This document shows, piece after piece, positions 38,948-46,878 of a DNA stretch of 64,000 nt. The stretch covers positions 1 through 64,000 of the forward strand of contig JAXLWZ010000006.1 in NCBI GenBank assembly GCA_046328225.1, read 5' to 3'. Origin of the DNA: Amarobacillus sp046328225. GTDB lineage: Bacteria; Chloroflexota; Dehalococcoidia; Tepidiformales; Tepidiformaceae. The notes below the pieces were generated by a model. The model worked only from the letters and a program-made list of their open reading frames with translations. It was not told where the DNA came from and made no database searches. Position 1 is the stretch's first letter. Every line of letters begins with the position of its first letter. The position numbers and the translations under genes were made by a program.

Positions 38948-39712
38948 ATGGAAGCCAACCAGCTCTTTGATCTCTCCGGCAAAGTCGCCCTGGTGACGGG
39001 CGGGAGCCGCGGCCTCGGCCGCTCCATGGTCCTCGCCTTCGCCGCCGCCGGCGCCGATGTCGTCATCGCCAGCCGCAAGCTCGATTCCTGCGAGGAGCTC
39101 GCCGCCGAGGTGGAGAAGACCACCGGCCGCGCCGCACTCCCTGTCGCCTGCCACGTCGGCGAATGGGACCAGGTCGAGCACCTCGCCGAGGCCGCCTACG
39201 CCCGCTTCGGCCGCATCGATGTCCTCGTCAACAACGCCGGCATGTCGCCCCTCTACGACAACGTCGCGAACGTCAGCGAGTCCCTCTACGACAAAGTTCT
39301 CGATGTGAACCTCAAGGGTCCCTTCCGCCTGACCTCCATCGTCGGCACGCGCATGGCCGAAGGCGAAGGCGGGTCCGTGATCATGGTCTCCAGCACCGCC
39401 TCCTACCACTCCGGCGCCGACATCATCCCCTATGGCGCCGCCAAGGCCGGGCTCAACAACATGACCCTCGGCTTCGCGAAGGCGCTCGCGCCGAAGGTCC
39501 GCGTGAACTGCATCGTCCCGGGGCCGTTCCTCACCGACATTTCGAAGGCCTGGGACATGGAGTCGTTCAACGCCCGCGCCGCCACCACCATCCCCCTCCG
39601 CCGCGGCGGCCAGCCGGACGAAGTCGTTGGCGCCGCGCTCTACTTCGCCAGCGCCGCGTCCAGCTTCACCACGGGCGCCATCCTCACCATCTCCGGCGGC
39701 AGCGGCATCTAA
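38948..39712 (+). CDS. short-chain dehydrogenase/reductase
   Basis: The 254-residue SDR has the NAD(P)-binding TGGSRGLG at residues 17-24, NNAG at 95-98 and the catalytic Tyr162-x-x-x-Lys166 (PYGAAK), with Ser148/149 in SVIMVSSTAS. The C-terminal GAALYFASAASSFTTGAILT and ISGGSGI are typical 3-oxoacyl/secondary-alcohol SDR ends. A TATGAT box lies eight bases before the ATG. It is monocistronic, ending before a 13-bp stem hairpin, and probably oxidises a hydroxyacyl-CoA or alcohol in the CoA-based degradation surrounding it. Confidence 0.92.
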   Translation: MEANQLFDLSGKVALVTGGSRGLGRSMVLAFAAAGADVVIASRKLDSCEELAAEVEKTTGRAALPVACHVGEWDQVEHLAEAAYARFGRIDVLVNNAGMSPLYDNVANVSESLYDKVLDVNLKGPFRLTSIVGTRMAEGEGGSVIMVSSTASYHSGADIIPYGAAKAGLNNMTLGFAKALAPKVRVNCIVPGPFLTDISKAWDMESFNARAATTIPLRRGGQPDEVVGAALYFASAASSFTTGAILTISGGSGI

Positions 39713-39720
39713 CCCGGAAA

Positions 39721-39756
39721 CAGCGAGCCCGTGACCACCTGGCCACGGGCTCGCTG
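39721..39756. terminator. bidirectional hairpin terminator
   Basis: CAGCGAGCCCGTG (39721-39733) pairs with CACGGGCTCGCTG (39744-39756), a perfect 13-bp stem with a ten-base loop between the SDR and the convergent OB-fold gene. Confidence 0.65.
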
Positions 39757-39776
39757 AAGGTCCCCGGAAGTCGGGA

Positions 39777-40232
39777 CTACACCACTCGCCACTGCACGAG
39801 CGCGATGTCGGCCTCCGGGTGGTCTTCGTATTCGACCACCACCTCCGACCCGATCACGATCTCCTGCATCGGGTCGCCGAGCAGGTTGCCCACCATGCGC
39901 ACGTTGCCGGCGTCGGGCAGTTCGACCAGCACCACCAGGTACGGGCACGCGCCCTTCAGCGCTGGGTGGACCGGGTGCCACACCCGCTCCCAGCTGTAGA
40001 TGCGCCCTCGCCCCGAAACCTTGTGCCAGCCGAGGTCGAACGAATGGCACTTGTGGCAGATCCACTCGGGCCCGAACTGGAACGCCTGGCACTTCTCGCA
40101 GCGCTGCACCACCAGCTCGTGCTGCTTCGCCGCGTCCCAGAATCCCTGGTCCAGCCCGTCCGGCGCCGCCGCCGGCAGCGGCAGCCCCGCGGGCAGGTAC
40201 GCCTTCTCCGTGGTCGCTGTGTTGCTCGTCAT
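39777..40232 (-). CDS. OB-fold/DUF35 acyl-CoA-associated protein
   Basis: The 151-residue product has an N-terminal rubredoxin-like zinc ribbon (Cys45, Cys48, Cys59, Cys62 in CEKCQAFQF and ICHKC) and an OB-fold C terminus (GRGRIYSWERVWHPVHPALK, PYLVVLVELPDAGNVRMVG). DUF35 proteins sit beside thiolase-like enzymes and act as acyl-CoA-binding partners, as in the Ltp2-ChsH2 retro-aldolase and HMG-CoA synthase complexes. Its start lies 9 bases after the thiolase stop, supporting such a pair here. Confidence 0.88.
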   Translation of the reverse strand: MTSNTATTEKAYLPAGLPLPAAAPDGLDQGFWDAAKQHELVVQRCEKCQAFQFGPEWICHKCHSFDLGWHKVSGRGRIYSWERVWHPVHPALKGACPYLVVLVELPDAGNVRMVGNLLGDPMQEIVIGSEVVVEYEDHPEADIALVQWRVV

Positions 40233-40241
40233 GGCAGCCTC

Positions 40242-41411
40242 CTAAGCCCGCAGAATGAGGTCGCTCACGGGCTGCACCATCGGGCCCGAGCACACCATCG
40301 AGATGTCGACCTTCTTCACCTGTGCGGTCGATGTACCCCGCACCTGGCGCACCGCTTCCGTGATGAGCTCGAGCCCGTGCATGTAGCACTCCGCCAGGTT
40401 CCCGCCGCTCGTGTTCAGCGGCAGCTTCCCGCCGTCGAAGCGGAAGTTCTCGGTCGTCATGAAGTCGTCGACCTCATCCGGCCCGCAGAACCCGTGCTCG
40501 ACCAGGCTCATCATCACGCCGCCCGTGAAGTTCTCGTACGACTGGCAGACGTCCACGTCCTTCGGGCTGATGCCCGCCATGCCCCAGAGCCGCTTCGCGA
40601 CGGTCTTGAAGTTCGAGGTCGCGTAGTCAGGCGCGTTGTGCGCGGGCGCCGCCTGCCGGTAATCCGAACCCTGCGACGCCGCGATCACGATGGCCGGCTT
40701 CTGGCGAAGGTCGCGCGCCCGTTCCGCCGTCGTGAGAATGACCGCCGCGGCGCCGTCGTTCTCCATGCAGCAGTCGAACAGCCGGAACGGCTCCACGATC
40801 CAGCGGGCGCCGTCGTACGACTCCGAACTGAGCGGGCTGCCGTGCATGACGGCCCGCGCATTCCGCTGGGCGTGCGCGTAGGAGGTCAGCGAAATCGCCT
40901 TCTGCGCCGCGTGCCCGCCGTTGTGCTCATACATGAACCGCTGCACGCGCATCGCGAACGACTGCGCCGGCGACATCAGCCCGTACGGCGCCGTGTAGGC
41001 CGGGCCCCCGGAGACCGTCTTCGCCTGCGTGCCCTGCCCGAAGCGGCCGAACTGGCCCTGCGCCAGCCCGCGATACACCACCACGTACTTCGAATAGCCC
41101 GCGACCAGTGCCGCGCAGGCGTTGGCCATCGCGCCTGAGCCGCCGCCGCCGCCGCCGCCCCAGAACATGTTCGAAAAGCTCACATCCTCGCAGCCGAGCG
41201 CCGCCGCCAGCCGCGGCGGGTCGTTCCGGTCATTGCTATACGATGCGAAGCCGTCGATCTGGCGCGGGTCGATGCCGGCATCTTCCGCTGCCGCGATGAT
41301 CGCCTGCAGTGTCAGCTGCATTTCGCTGACCGGGGCCCCGCCCCGCTTGTAGTACGTCGTCTCGGCGATGCCGACGACCGCTACCTTGTCCTTTACCGTG
41401 TAGTCGCTCAC
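40242..41411 (-). CDS. thiolase-superfamily (SCP2/lipid-transfer type) protein
   Basis: The 389-residue product from GTG 41411 (GAGGAGG upstream) is an SCP2-type thiolase-like protein: DKVAVVGIAETTYYKRGGAP, GGGGGGGSGAMANACAALVA (thiolase loop 1, where the acylating Cys of true thiolases is replaced), DVDVCQSYENFTGGVMMSLV and HGLELITEAVRQVRG near the C terminus. Such proteins, with a DUF35 partner, catalyse retro-aldol cleavage of beta-hydroxy acyl-CoAs rather than thiolysis. The operon lies under a candidate TetR operator. A TTG at 41441 would add ten residues and is unlikely. Confidence 0.88.
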   Translation of the reverse strand: MSDYTVKDKVAVVGIAETTYYKRGGAPVSEMQLTLQAIIAAAEDAGIDPRQIDGFASYSNDRNDPPRLAAALGCEDVSFSNMFWGGGGGGGSGAMANACAALVAGYSKYVVVYRGLAQGQFGRFGQGTQAKTVSGGPAYTAPYGLMSPAQSFAMRVQRFMYEHNGGHAAQKAISLTSYAHAQRNARAVMHGSPLSSESYDGARWIVEPFRLFDCCMENDGAAAVILTTAERARDLRQKPAIVIAASQGSDYRQAAPAHNAPDYATSNFKTVAKRLWGMAGISPKDVDVCQSYENFTGGVMMSLVEHGFCGPDEVDDFMTTENFRFDGGKLPLNTSGGNLAECYMHGLELITEAVRQVRGTSTAQVKKVDISMVCSGPMVQPVSDLILRA

Positions 41412-41434
41412 GTGCCCTCCTCGTGGCTGCCCCG

Positions 41435-41470
41435 GAATCAATGGACGTTTGATTCGAACGCGGTTTGATT
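41435..41470. promoter_or_regulatory. TetR-type operator between thiolase and tetR
   Basis: GAATCAA (41435-41441) and TTGATTC (41449-41455) form a perfect inverted repeat with a seven-base spacer, and GTTTGATT occurs twice, 16 bases apart (41447-41454 and 41463-41470). The site overlaps the -10 of the minus-strand promoter and its transcription start. Confidence 0.65.
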
Positions 41471-41495
41471 ATTGTGATCGCGCACGCCGCGTCAA
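41468..41495 (-). promoter_or_regulatory. promoter of the thiolase-DUF35 operon
   Basis: On the minus strand TTGACG (41495-41490) is followed after 16 bases by AATAAT (41473-41468); transcription would begin near 41460, directly at the inverted repeat, so repressor binding would block it. Confidence 0.5.
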
Positions 41496-41498
41496 GCC

Positions 41499-41527
41499 TG
41501 AACGAACGCGCAAACTGCACGTACAAT
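41499..41527 (+). promoter_or_regulatory. promoter of the tetR gene
   Basis: TGAACG and TACAAT are spaced 17 bases on the plus strand, 25 bases before the GTG at 41553, giving a short leader that contains GGAGGG. Confidence 0.45.
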
Positions 41528-41552
41528 CGCTGGCGGTGCCACGGAGGGCCCT

Positions 41553-42134
41553 GTGACCAAGATCCGAGACCGCGACCAGCTCGTCGAAGCCGCCGCCCGC
41601 GTGTTCGCTCGCAAGGGCTTCGATTCGGCCAGCATGGAGGACATTGCCGCCGAGGTGGGCGTCCTCCAGGGAAGCCTCTACTACCACGTCAGCAGCAAGG
41701 CGGAGCTGCTCTTCCTCGTCCAGCACCGCCGCCTCATGGCCATCAACGCCGCCCTCGATGAAATCGCCGATTCCGCCGAACCCCCGGCCGAGAAGCTGCG
41801 GCACGCCATCGGCGAACATCTGCACTACCTCGAAACCAACTATCCCGAGTCCCGCAACTGGTTCACCGAGCCCGGCCGCGGCACCGACAACGGCGACGCC
41901 CGCGACGACATTCGCGAGCTGAACCACCGCTACGGCGGCATCTGGGTGCGCATCATCCGCGAAGGCATCGAATCCGGCGCCTTCCGCGCGGGCGTCGATC
42001 CCGGCACCGTCGCTCGTGGCATCCTCGGGATGTGCAACTGGGTGCCCCGTTGGTACCGCCGCGAAGGCGCACGCTCCATCGACGAAATCATCGCCGACCT
42101 CTCGGAGATGGCCGTCCGCGGCCTCCTGCCCTGA
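41553..42134 (+). CDS. TetR/AcrR-family repressor
   Basis: The 193-residue protein has the TetR helix-turn-helix: AAARVFARKGFDSASMEDIA then AEVGVLQGSLYYHVSSKAEL, with the recognition-helix Tyr-Tyr-His typical of acyl-CoA-responsive members such as KstR or FadR-like TetR proteins. The effector domain (residues 60-193) is helical, with FTEPGRGTDNGDARDDIREL near its middle. The GTG start has GGAGGG four bases upstream. It is divergent from the thiolase-DUF35 operon with a shared palindrome, so it probably represses that operon and itself until an acyl-CoA signal appears. Confidence 0.9.
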   Translation: MTKIRDRDQLVEAAARVFARKGFDSASMEDIAAEVGVLQGSLYYHVSSKAELLFLVQHRRLMAINAALDEIADSAEPPAEKLRHAIGEHLHYLETNYPESRNWFTEPGRGTDNGDARDDIRELNHRYGGIWVRIIREGIESGAFRAGVDPGTVARGILGMCNWVPRWYRREGARSIDEIIADLSEMAVRGLLP

Positions 42135-42137
42135 CGC

Positions 42138-42938
42138 CTACGCCTCGCCCAGGAAGCGGATGACGCCTGCCACCGCCGCCGGGTCCTGGCGCAGGAACAG
42201 GTGGCCGCCCTCGAAGAACTCCAGCCGCGACCCAGGGATGCGCCGTTGCAGCGTCTCCAGGTTCTCCGGCGGCGCGATGCCGTCGTACTTCCCGCCGCAG
42301 ATGTACACCGGCATCGTGAGCGACGGCAGCCGTTCATAGGTGTCGTGGTGGCGCCGCGCCTCCAGTTGGCGGCCCGCTCCCTCCATCCGGCCTGGCTCGT
42401 TCGCGCCCACGGCCGCCAGCGCCACGGCGTCGTCCACCATTGCCTGGAAACGGCCCGGGTCGCGCTCCTTGATCGCGGCGTTGCGGGTGTCCGAAACCAG
42501 CAGGTTCGCGGCGGCGCGGGCGGCCGGCTCCATGCCGTGGAATTCGTGCAATGGGTACGACGCGTGCGCGCCGCCCGCCGACGTGCACGCCAGCACCAGC
42601 CGCTCGATACGCGCGCCGTGCCGCAGCGCGAACTCCTGCGCCACCATCCCCCCGAACGACACGCCCATCACCAGGCAACGCTCCCAGCCCAGGGCGTCGA
42701 GCAGCGCCGCCGCGTCGTCGGCGTAGTCGGCCATCGTGTAGACCGCGTCCGGACGGCTCGTCTGCCCGAGGCCCCTCTGGTCGTACGAAAGCACCGTGAA
42801 ATGCCCCGGGAGCGGCCCATCGAACACGCTCGGCTTCCGCCGCAGGTCGCCCCCGGTGCCGGTGATGTAGAGCAGCCGCGGGCCGTCCCCGTGGATCTCG
42901 TAGTACACGGTCAGGTCGCGAACGGTGACGAAGGGCAT
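42138..42938 (-). CDS. alpha/beta-hydrolase
   Basis: The 266-residue product is an alpha/beta hydrolase of the 3-oxoadipate enol-lactonase/haloalkane group: VYYEIHGDGPRLLYITGTGG, SYDQRGLGQTSRPD, then VMGVSFGGMVAQEFALRHG with nucleophile Ser94, a catalytic Asp (ICGGKYDGIAPPEN) and His (FFEGGHLFLR) near the end. It likely hydrolyses a CoA-degradation intermediate or ester. The stop lies 4 bases beyond the end of the convergent tetR gene. Confidence 0.88.
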   Translation of the reverse strand: MPFVTVRDLTVYYEIHGDGPRLLYITGTGGDLRRKPSVFDGPLPGHFTVLSYDQRGLGQTSRPDAVYTMADYADDAAALLDALGWERCLVMGVSFGGMVAQEFALRHGARIERLVLACTSAGGAHASYPLHEFHGMEPAARAAANLLVSDTRNAAIKERDPGRFQAMVDDAVALAAVGANEPGRMEGAGRQLEARRHHDTYERLPSLTMPVYICGGKYDGIAPPENLETLQRRIPGSRLEFFEGGHLFLRQDPAAVAGVIRFLGEA

Positions 42939-42998
42939 GGCGAAGCTCCGCGCGGTGGTGGCGCGGAGTCTACGCGCGAACGTGCCCGCCCGTGAGCG

Positions 42999-43421
42999 CT
43001 ACGCCGGGTTCTGGAACACTTCCATGAGCACGAAGTTCGACGCCGTCGGGTGCACCCAGACATTCGTCGTGCCCGGCGCGCCCCGCGTCACCCGGCCGCC
43101 CGCCGCCTCCACCTGCTTCGTGAACGCATCGGTGTCCGCCGCGTCGAACGCCAGCAGGTAGATCCCCTCGCCGTGCGGGTTGAACGGGTTTACCCGCTCC
43201 TTCATCAGCCGCGCGATGGGGCTTTCGTCGCTCACCGGGCAGATGAGGTGCATCAGCGTCTTTCCCTCGTACCCCATCGGCACGAAGTCGAAGTTCCCGA
43301 TGCGGTTGAACGCCTTCTCGCCCGTCGGCTGCATCGCGAAGCGTGCCTTGTAGTTCTCCACCGATGCTTCGAGGTCGTGCACCGCCACCGTGTAGTGCTT
43401 GAATGTCAGTGTTTCCATCAT
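42999..43421 (-). CDS. VOC-family protein (glyoxalase/epimerase fold)
   Basis: The 140-residue product has the VOC beta-alpha-beta-beta-beta repeat pattern: KHYTVAVHDLEASVENYKAR, IGNFDFVPMGYEGKTLMHLI, GIYLLAFDAADTDAFTKQVE and TTNVWVHPTASNFVLMEVF, with the metal ligand positions (His at the start of each module, Glu in MEVFQ) largely in place. The methylmalonyl-CoA epimerase-like subgroup is plausible given the CoA context. It is 31 bases after the CaiB-type gene with a ribosome binding site (GGAGG) upstream. Confidence 0.8.
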   Translation of the reverse strand: MMETLTFKHYTVAVHDLEASVENYKARFAMQPTGEKAFNRIGNFDFVPMGYEGKTLMHLICPVSDESPIARLMKERVNPFNPHGEGIYLLAFDAADTDAFTKQVEAAGGRVTRGAPGTTNVWVHPTASNFVLMEVFQNPA

Positions 43422-43452
43422 TTCCTCCAGGTTCCCTGGCAGGCCGCGGTGC

Positions 43453-44724
43453 TTAGCCCACGACCCCGTCTGCGTACAGCGTCCCGATCTCGTCCTCGCC
43501 GTAGCCGGCTTGCTCCAGCCACTTCAGCGTGTCCCGTCCCAGCGCGGGCGATGCCCCCTGGGCCGCCATCGGCGAGGCGTGGAACTTGAGAATCGGCGCC
43601 ACCATTTGCTGCGGCCCCGAAAGGTCGTGCTCCAGCGAGACCATGTACTCGTTCGCCACCACCTGTGGGTGGCTCGACATTTCGTCCGCAAACAGCACCG
43701 GACCGACCGGCACGCCGTGGTCTTCGAAGCGCTTGATCCAGTGGTCCGTCGCTTTCGAGGCCACGTGCTCCTCGATCGCCGCCACCTGCTCCGTCGCCCA
43801 GGCCACATATTCCGGGTTGAGCACGTCGTAGTTCGGGTCGGCCTGGCCGAGGAACTCCGTCTCCAGCGCCGCCCGCACCTTCGCCCAGAGCGACGGCGAA
43901 AGCGCCCCCACGGCGATCGCGCCATCCTTCGTCCGGTAGGTGCGGTAGTAGATGTTCGGCGCCAGCCGCTGCGTCCGCGATACCGCGAGCATCTCCTCGT
44001 AGGTCGCGCCCTGCGCATGGATCTCGCGGCGCTTGTCCCGCAGCTTGTTCCGCAGCGTCTCATCGGCCACGGGCAGCTCCATCACGGCGCTTCCCTGCAC
44101 AGCCAGCGCCGTGGCCATCAGGCTCGCCTCCACCAGCTGGCCCTCGCCAGTCCGCTCCCGGTGGAAGAGCGCCGAGGTCACCGCCCACGCCACCGTGAGC
44201 CCGGTCGCGTAGTCCGCCACCGCGGTCGCCGTCACCACTTCGGGCTTGCCGCCGGGCCCGAGCTTCGCGTCGGCCGCCATGAGGCCCGTCACCGCCTGCA
44301 CGACGATGTCGTACCCGGGCTTCGAAGCCCACGGGCCCTTGCGTCCGAACGCTGTGATATCGACATAAATGAGATCTGGCCGGATCGCCTTGAGCGTGTC
44401 GTAGTCGATGTTCAGCCGCTTCGCCACGTCCGGGCGATAGTTGATGACGACGACATCGACGGTCGGGATCAGCCGGTGCACGATCTCCTGCGCCCGCGGG
44501 TCGCCGGCCGAAAGCACCAGCGAGTCCTTCCCGCGGTTCAGCGACTGGAAGACTTTCGACTCCAGCGGCATGAACGGGCCGTAGATGCGCCACGGCTCCC
44601 CACCCGGCGGCTCGACCTTGATGACTTCCGCGCCCTGGTCCGCGAGCATCATGCACGCGAACGGACCCGCGATGATCTGGGTGAATTCCAGCACGCGGAT
44701 CCCCGCGAGCGGACCTGATGCCAT
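43453..44724 (-). CDS. CaiB/BaiF-type CoA-transferase (intact)
   Basis: The 423-residue class III CoA-transferase has GPLAGIRVLEFTQIIAGPFA at its start, NYRPDVAKRLNIDYD, the family Asp171 in VADYATGLT, and the GEGQLVEASLMATALAV helix. It moves CoA between acids without phosphorylated intermediates. GGAGG lies upstream of the ATG. It shares the most similarity with the amber-split copy at 15679-16956, so the two may once have acted on related substrates. The divergent dehydrogenase gene starts 113 bases away. Confidence 0.92.
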   Translation of the reverse strand: MASGPLAGIRVLEFTQIIAGPFACMMLADQGAEVIKVEPPGGEPWRIYGPFMPLESKVFQSLNRGKDSLVLSAGDPRAQEIVHRLIPTVDVVVINYRPDVAKRLNIDYDTLKAIRPDLIYVDITAFGRKGPWASKPGYDIVVQAVTGLMAADAKLGPGGKPEVVTATAVADYATGLTVAWAVTSALFHRERTGEGQLVEASLMATALAVQGSAVMELPVADETLRNKLRDKRREIHAQGATYEEMLAVSRTQRLAPNIYYRTYRTKDGAIAVGALSPSLWAKVRAALETEFLGQADPNYDVLNPEYVAWATEQVAAIEEHVASKATDHWIKRFEDHGVPVGPVLFADEMSSHPQVVANEYMVSLEHDLSGPQQMVAPILKFHASPMAAQGASPALGRDTLKWLEQAGYGEDEIGTLYADGVVG

Positions 44725-44825
44725 GGTTGCCTCCCTGGCGTACGTTGCGTGGCGCGCATCCTACGGACCTCGCTCCACCCGCGCCACGGCCGGTCATCAC
44801 CCGTGCGCACCGCCCGCGCCGGTGG

Positions 44826-44831
44826 CAGAAT
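44826..44831 (+). promoter_or_regulatory. -10 box six bases before the dehydrogenase gene
   Basis: CAGAAT ends six bases before the GTG at 44838 (nine before the ATG at 44841) without any ribosome binding site; leaderless layout. Confidence 0.35.
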
Positions 44832-44837
44832 CCCCGC

Positions 44838-45902
44838 GTGATGCTCCGGCTGGGTGTGCTCGAAGGCGACGGCATCGGCCCCGAGATCGTGCCGGCGGCC
44901 CTCGCCGCAGCCGACGCGGCCCTTCGCCGCGCGAACACCGCCGTCGAATGGGTGCCGCTGCCGGTCGGCCTGGCAGCCATCGCCGAGCACGGTTCCGCGC
45001 TCCCACCGGCCACGGTCGCGGCCCTCGAAGCCCTCGATGGCTGGGTTATGGGCCCCCACGACAACGCGTCCTACCCGCCCGCTCACCGCGCCGTGCTCAA
45101 TCCCAGCGGATTCCTGCGCAAGCACTTCGCCTTCTACGCCAACATCCGCCCCGCGCGCACCTTCCGGAACGTGCCCGCCACCGTGCGCTCCGCCGACCTC
45201 GTCATCGTTCGCGAAAACACCGAAGGCTTCTACGCCGACCGGAACACCTTCGCCGGCACGGGCGAGTTCATGCCCACGGCCGATGTCGCCATCACCATGG
45301 GCGTCTTCACCCGCGCCCGCATCGAACGGATCGCCCACGAAGCGTTCCGGCTCGCACGGCGCCGCCGCCGGCACGTCACCATTGTGCACAAGGCGAACGT
45401 CCTCGCCGCGACCGCCTTCTTCCGCGACATCTGCCGCGAGGTAGGCGCAGGCTACGACGATGTCGCCCTCGACGACGTCCACGTCGACGCCATGGCCGCA
45501 CTCCTCGTCCGCCGTCCCGCCGATTTCGATGTCGTCGTCACCGAGAACATGTTCGGCGACATCCTCTCCGACCTCGCGGGCGAACTCACCGGATCCCTGG
45601 GGCTGGCCGCTTCGCTCAACGCCTCGGAGCGAACGGCGATGGCGCAGGCCGCGCACGGCTCGGCGCCGGATATCGCCGGGCAGGGCATCGCCAACCCCTC
45701 GGCCATGATCCTCTCGACCGCGATGCTCCTGGAATGGCTCGCTGCCCGCCACGACGATGCCCGCCTCGCTGAGGCCGCTGCCCGGTTGTCCACGGCCGTC
45801 GATCGCACCCTCGGGCTGGAGATCTTCCCCCGCGACCTTGGCGGCAGCGTCACCACCGCTGCCTTCACCCGCGCCGTCATCGCCCAGATCTTCCCGGAAT
45901 GA
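44838..45902 (+). CDS. isocitrate/isopropylmalate-type decarboxylating dehydrogenase
   Basis: The 354-residue product belongs to the beta-decarboxylating dehydrogenases: LGVLEGDGIGPEIVPAAL, VRENTEGFYADRNTF (substrate-binding Arg/Asn/Tyr), DVVVTENMFGDILSDLAGEL and SMAQAAHGSAPDIAGQGIAN with the divalent-metal Asp residues. Homology does not separate isocitrate from isopropylmalate or related acids; the missing leuC/leuD or TCA neighbours leave that open. The start is GTG 44838 (or ATG 44841), six to nine bases after a -10 box. Confidence 0.85.
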   Translation: MMLRLGVLEGDGIGPEIVPAALAAADAALRRANTAVEWVPLPVGLAAIAEHGSALPPATVAALEALDGWVMGPHDNASYPPAHRAVLNPSGFLRKHFAFYANIRPARTFRNVPATVRSADLVIVRENTEGFYADRNTFAGTGEFMPTADVAITMGVFTRARIERIAHEAFRLARRRRRHVTIVHKANVLAATAFFRDICREVGAGYDDVALDDVHVDAMAALLVRRPADFDVVVTENMFGDILSDLAGELTGSLGLAASLNASERTAMAQAAHGSAPDIAGQGIANPSAMILSTAMLLEWLAARHDDARLAEAAARLSTAVDRTLGLEIFPRDLGGSVTTAAFTRAVIAQIFPE

Positions 45903-45981
45903 CCCGGGGTCGACGCTCGCGCCCGCGCGCGGCATGCTTCCCCGTCGGGGCGGCCCCGTACGGAGCGCCCGCGAGGTTTGT

Positions 45982-46839
45982 ATGACCGCTGAACCCGTCC
46001 AGCGCTTCGTCGAATCGCAACGCGTTCCAATCTCGGTCTGGGACTGGGGAAACGAATCCGCGCCGCCCCTCGTGCTCGTCCACGGCGGCCGTGACCACGC
46101 CCGTTCATGGGATGGCACTGCCGAGGCCCTTCGCGACACCTTCCACGTCGTCGCCTTCGACCTCCGCGGCCACGGCGACAGCGGCTGGACCCCGGGAGGC
46201 AACTACGGCCTCCCCGACAACGCCCTCGACCTCGTCCGCGTGATCGAAACCGTCGGCTCGCCCGCGACGGTGGTCTCCCACTCCTACGGTGGGTCGGTGT
46301 CGTTGCTCGCCGCCGGCGCCTACCCCGAGCACTTCAAGTCGCTGGTCGTCATCGAAGGGACGCACTCCCTCAATCCCGGCGAAAACGACCGCGTCGGGCC
46401 GGCCTGGGTGCGCCGCTGGGGCGACCGCCTCCGTTCCTTCGAAACCCAGGAGCCGCGCGTCTACCCGGACCTCGAAGCCGCCGAGCAGCGCATGAAGGAA
46501 GCAAACCCCCGGCTGCCCGACGCCATCCTCCCGGGCCTCGCGGGCTACGCGTCGAAGCCGGTCGATGGCGGATACATCTGGAAGTACGACCTCTGGGTCA
46601 ACGGCCGCACCTCCATGGAGGTGCGCCGCAGCGAGCTCCCGGCCTTCTGGGAGGCCATCACCTGCCCGGTGCTGCTCCTGCTTGGGGGCGAATCGGCCTC
46701 GCGGCGGCGCCAGCATCCCACGCCCGAGAACCACATCAAGGGCCTCCGCACCGTCGAAATCCCCGACGCAGGCCACTGGATCCACCACGACCAGCCGGCC
46801 ACCTTCCTGCGCGAGGTCCGCGGCTTCCTCGGCGTGTAG
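45982..46839 (+). CDS. alpha/beta-hydrolase
   Basis: The 285-residue product is an alpha/beta hydrolase: PLVLVHGGRDHARSWDGTAE (oxyanion segment), FDLRGHGDSGWTPGGNYG, then TVVSHSYGGSVSLLAAGAYP with nucleophile Ser101, a late acid Asp (LLLLGGESASRRR) and the catalytic His in IPDAGHWIHHDQPATFLREV. GAGG lies five bases before the ATG. It precedes the toxin-immunity genes without a clear operon link. The substrate is unknown. Confidence 0.87.
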   Translation: MTAEPVQRFVESQRVPISVWDWGNESAPPLVLVHGGRDHARSWDGTAEALRDTFHVVAFDLRGHGDSGWTPGGNYGLPDNALDLVRVIETVGSPATVVSHSYGGSVSLLAAGAYPEHFKSLVVIEGTHSLNPGENDRVGPAWVRRWGDRLRSFETQEPRVYPDLEAAEQRMKEANPRLPDAILPGLAGYASKPVDGGYIWKYDLWVNGRTSMEVRRSELPAFWEAITCPVLLLLGGESASRRRQHPTPENHIKGLRTVEIPDAGHWIHHDQPATFLREVRGFLGV

Positions 46840-46865
46840 CGGCGGCTCGCACCGCGGCCTGCCGG

Positions 46866-46871
46866 TATATT
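46866..46871 (+). promoter_or_regulatory. -10 box seven bases before the toxin gene
   Basis: TATATT ends seven bases before the GTG at 46879; no ribosome binding site is present, so a leaderless transcript would carry the toxin-immunity-CPT gene set. Confidence 0.45.
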
Positions 46872-46878
46872 GGCCGCT

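Noticed and set aside
41441..41441. TTG start giving a longer thiolase protein
   Set aside because: The GTG at 41411 has GAGGAGG at a proper distance and begins where family similarity starts; the extra ten residues lie in the operator region.
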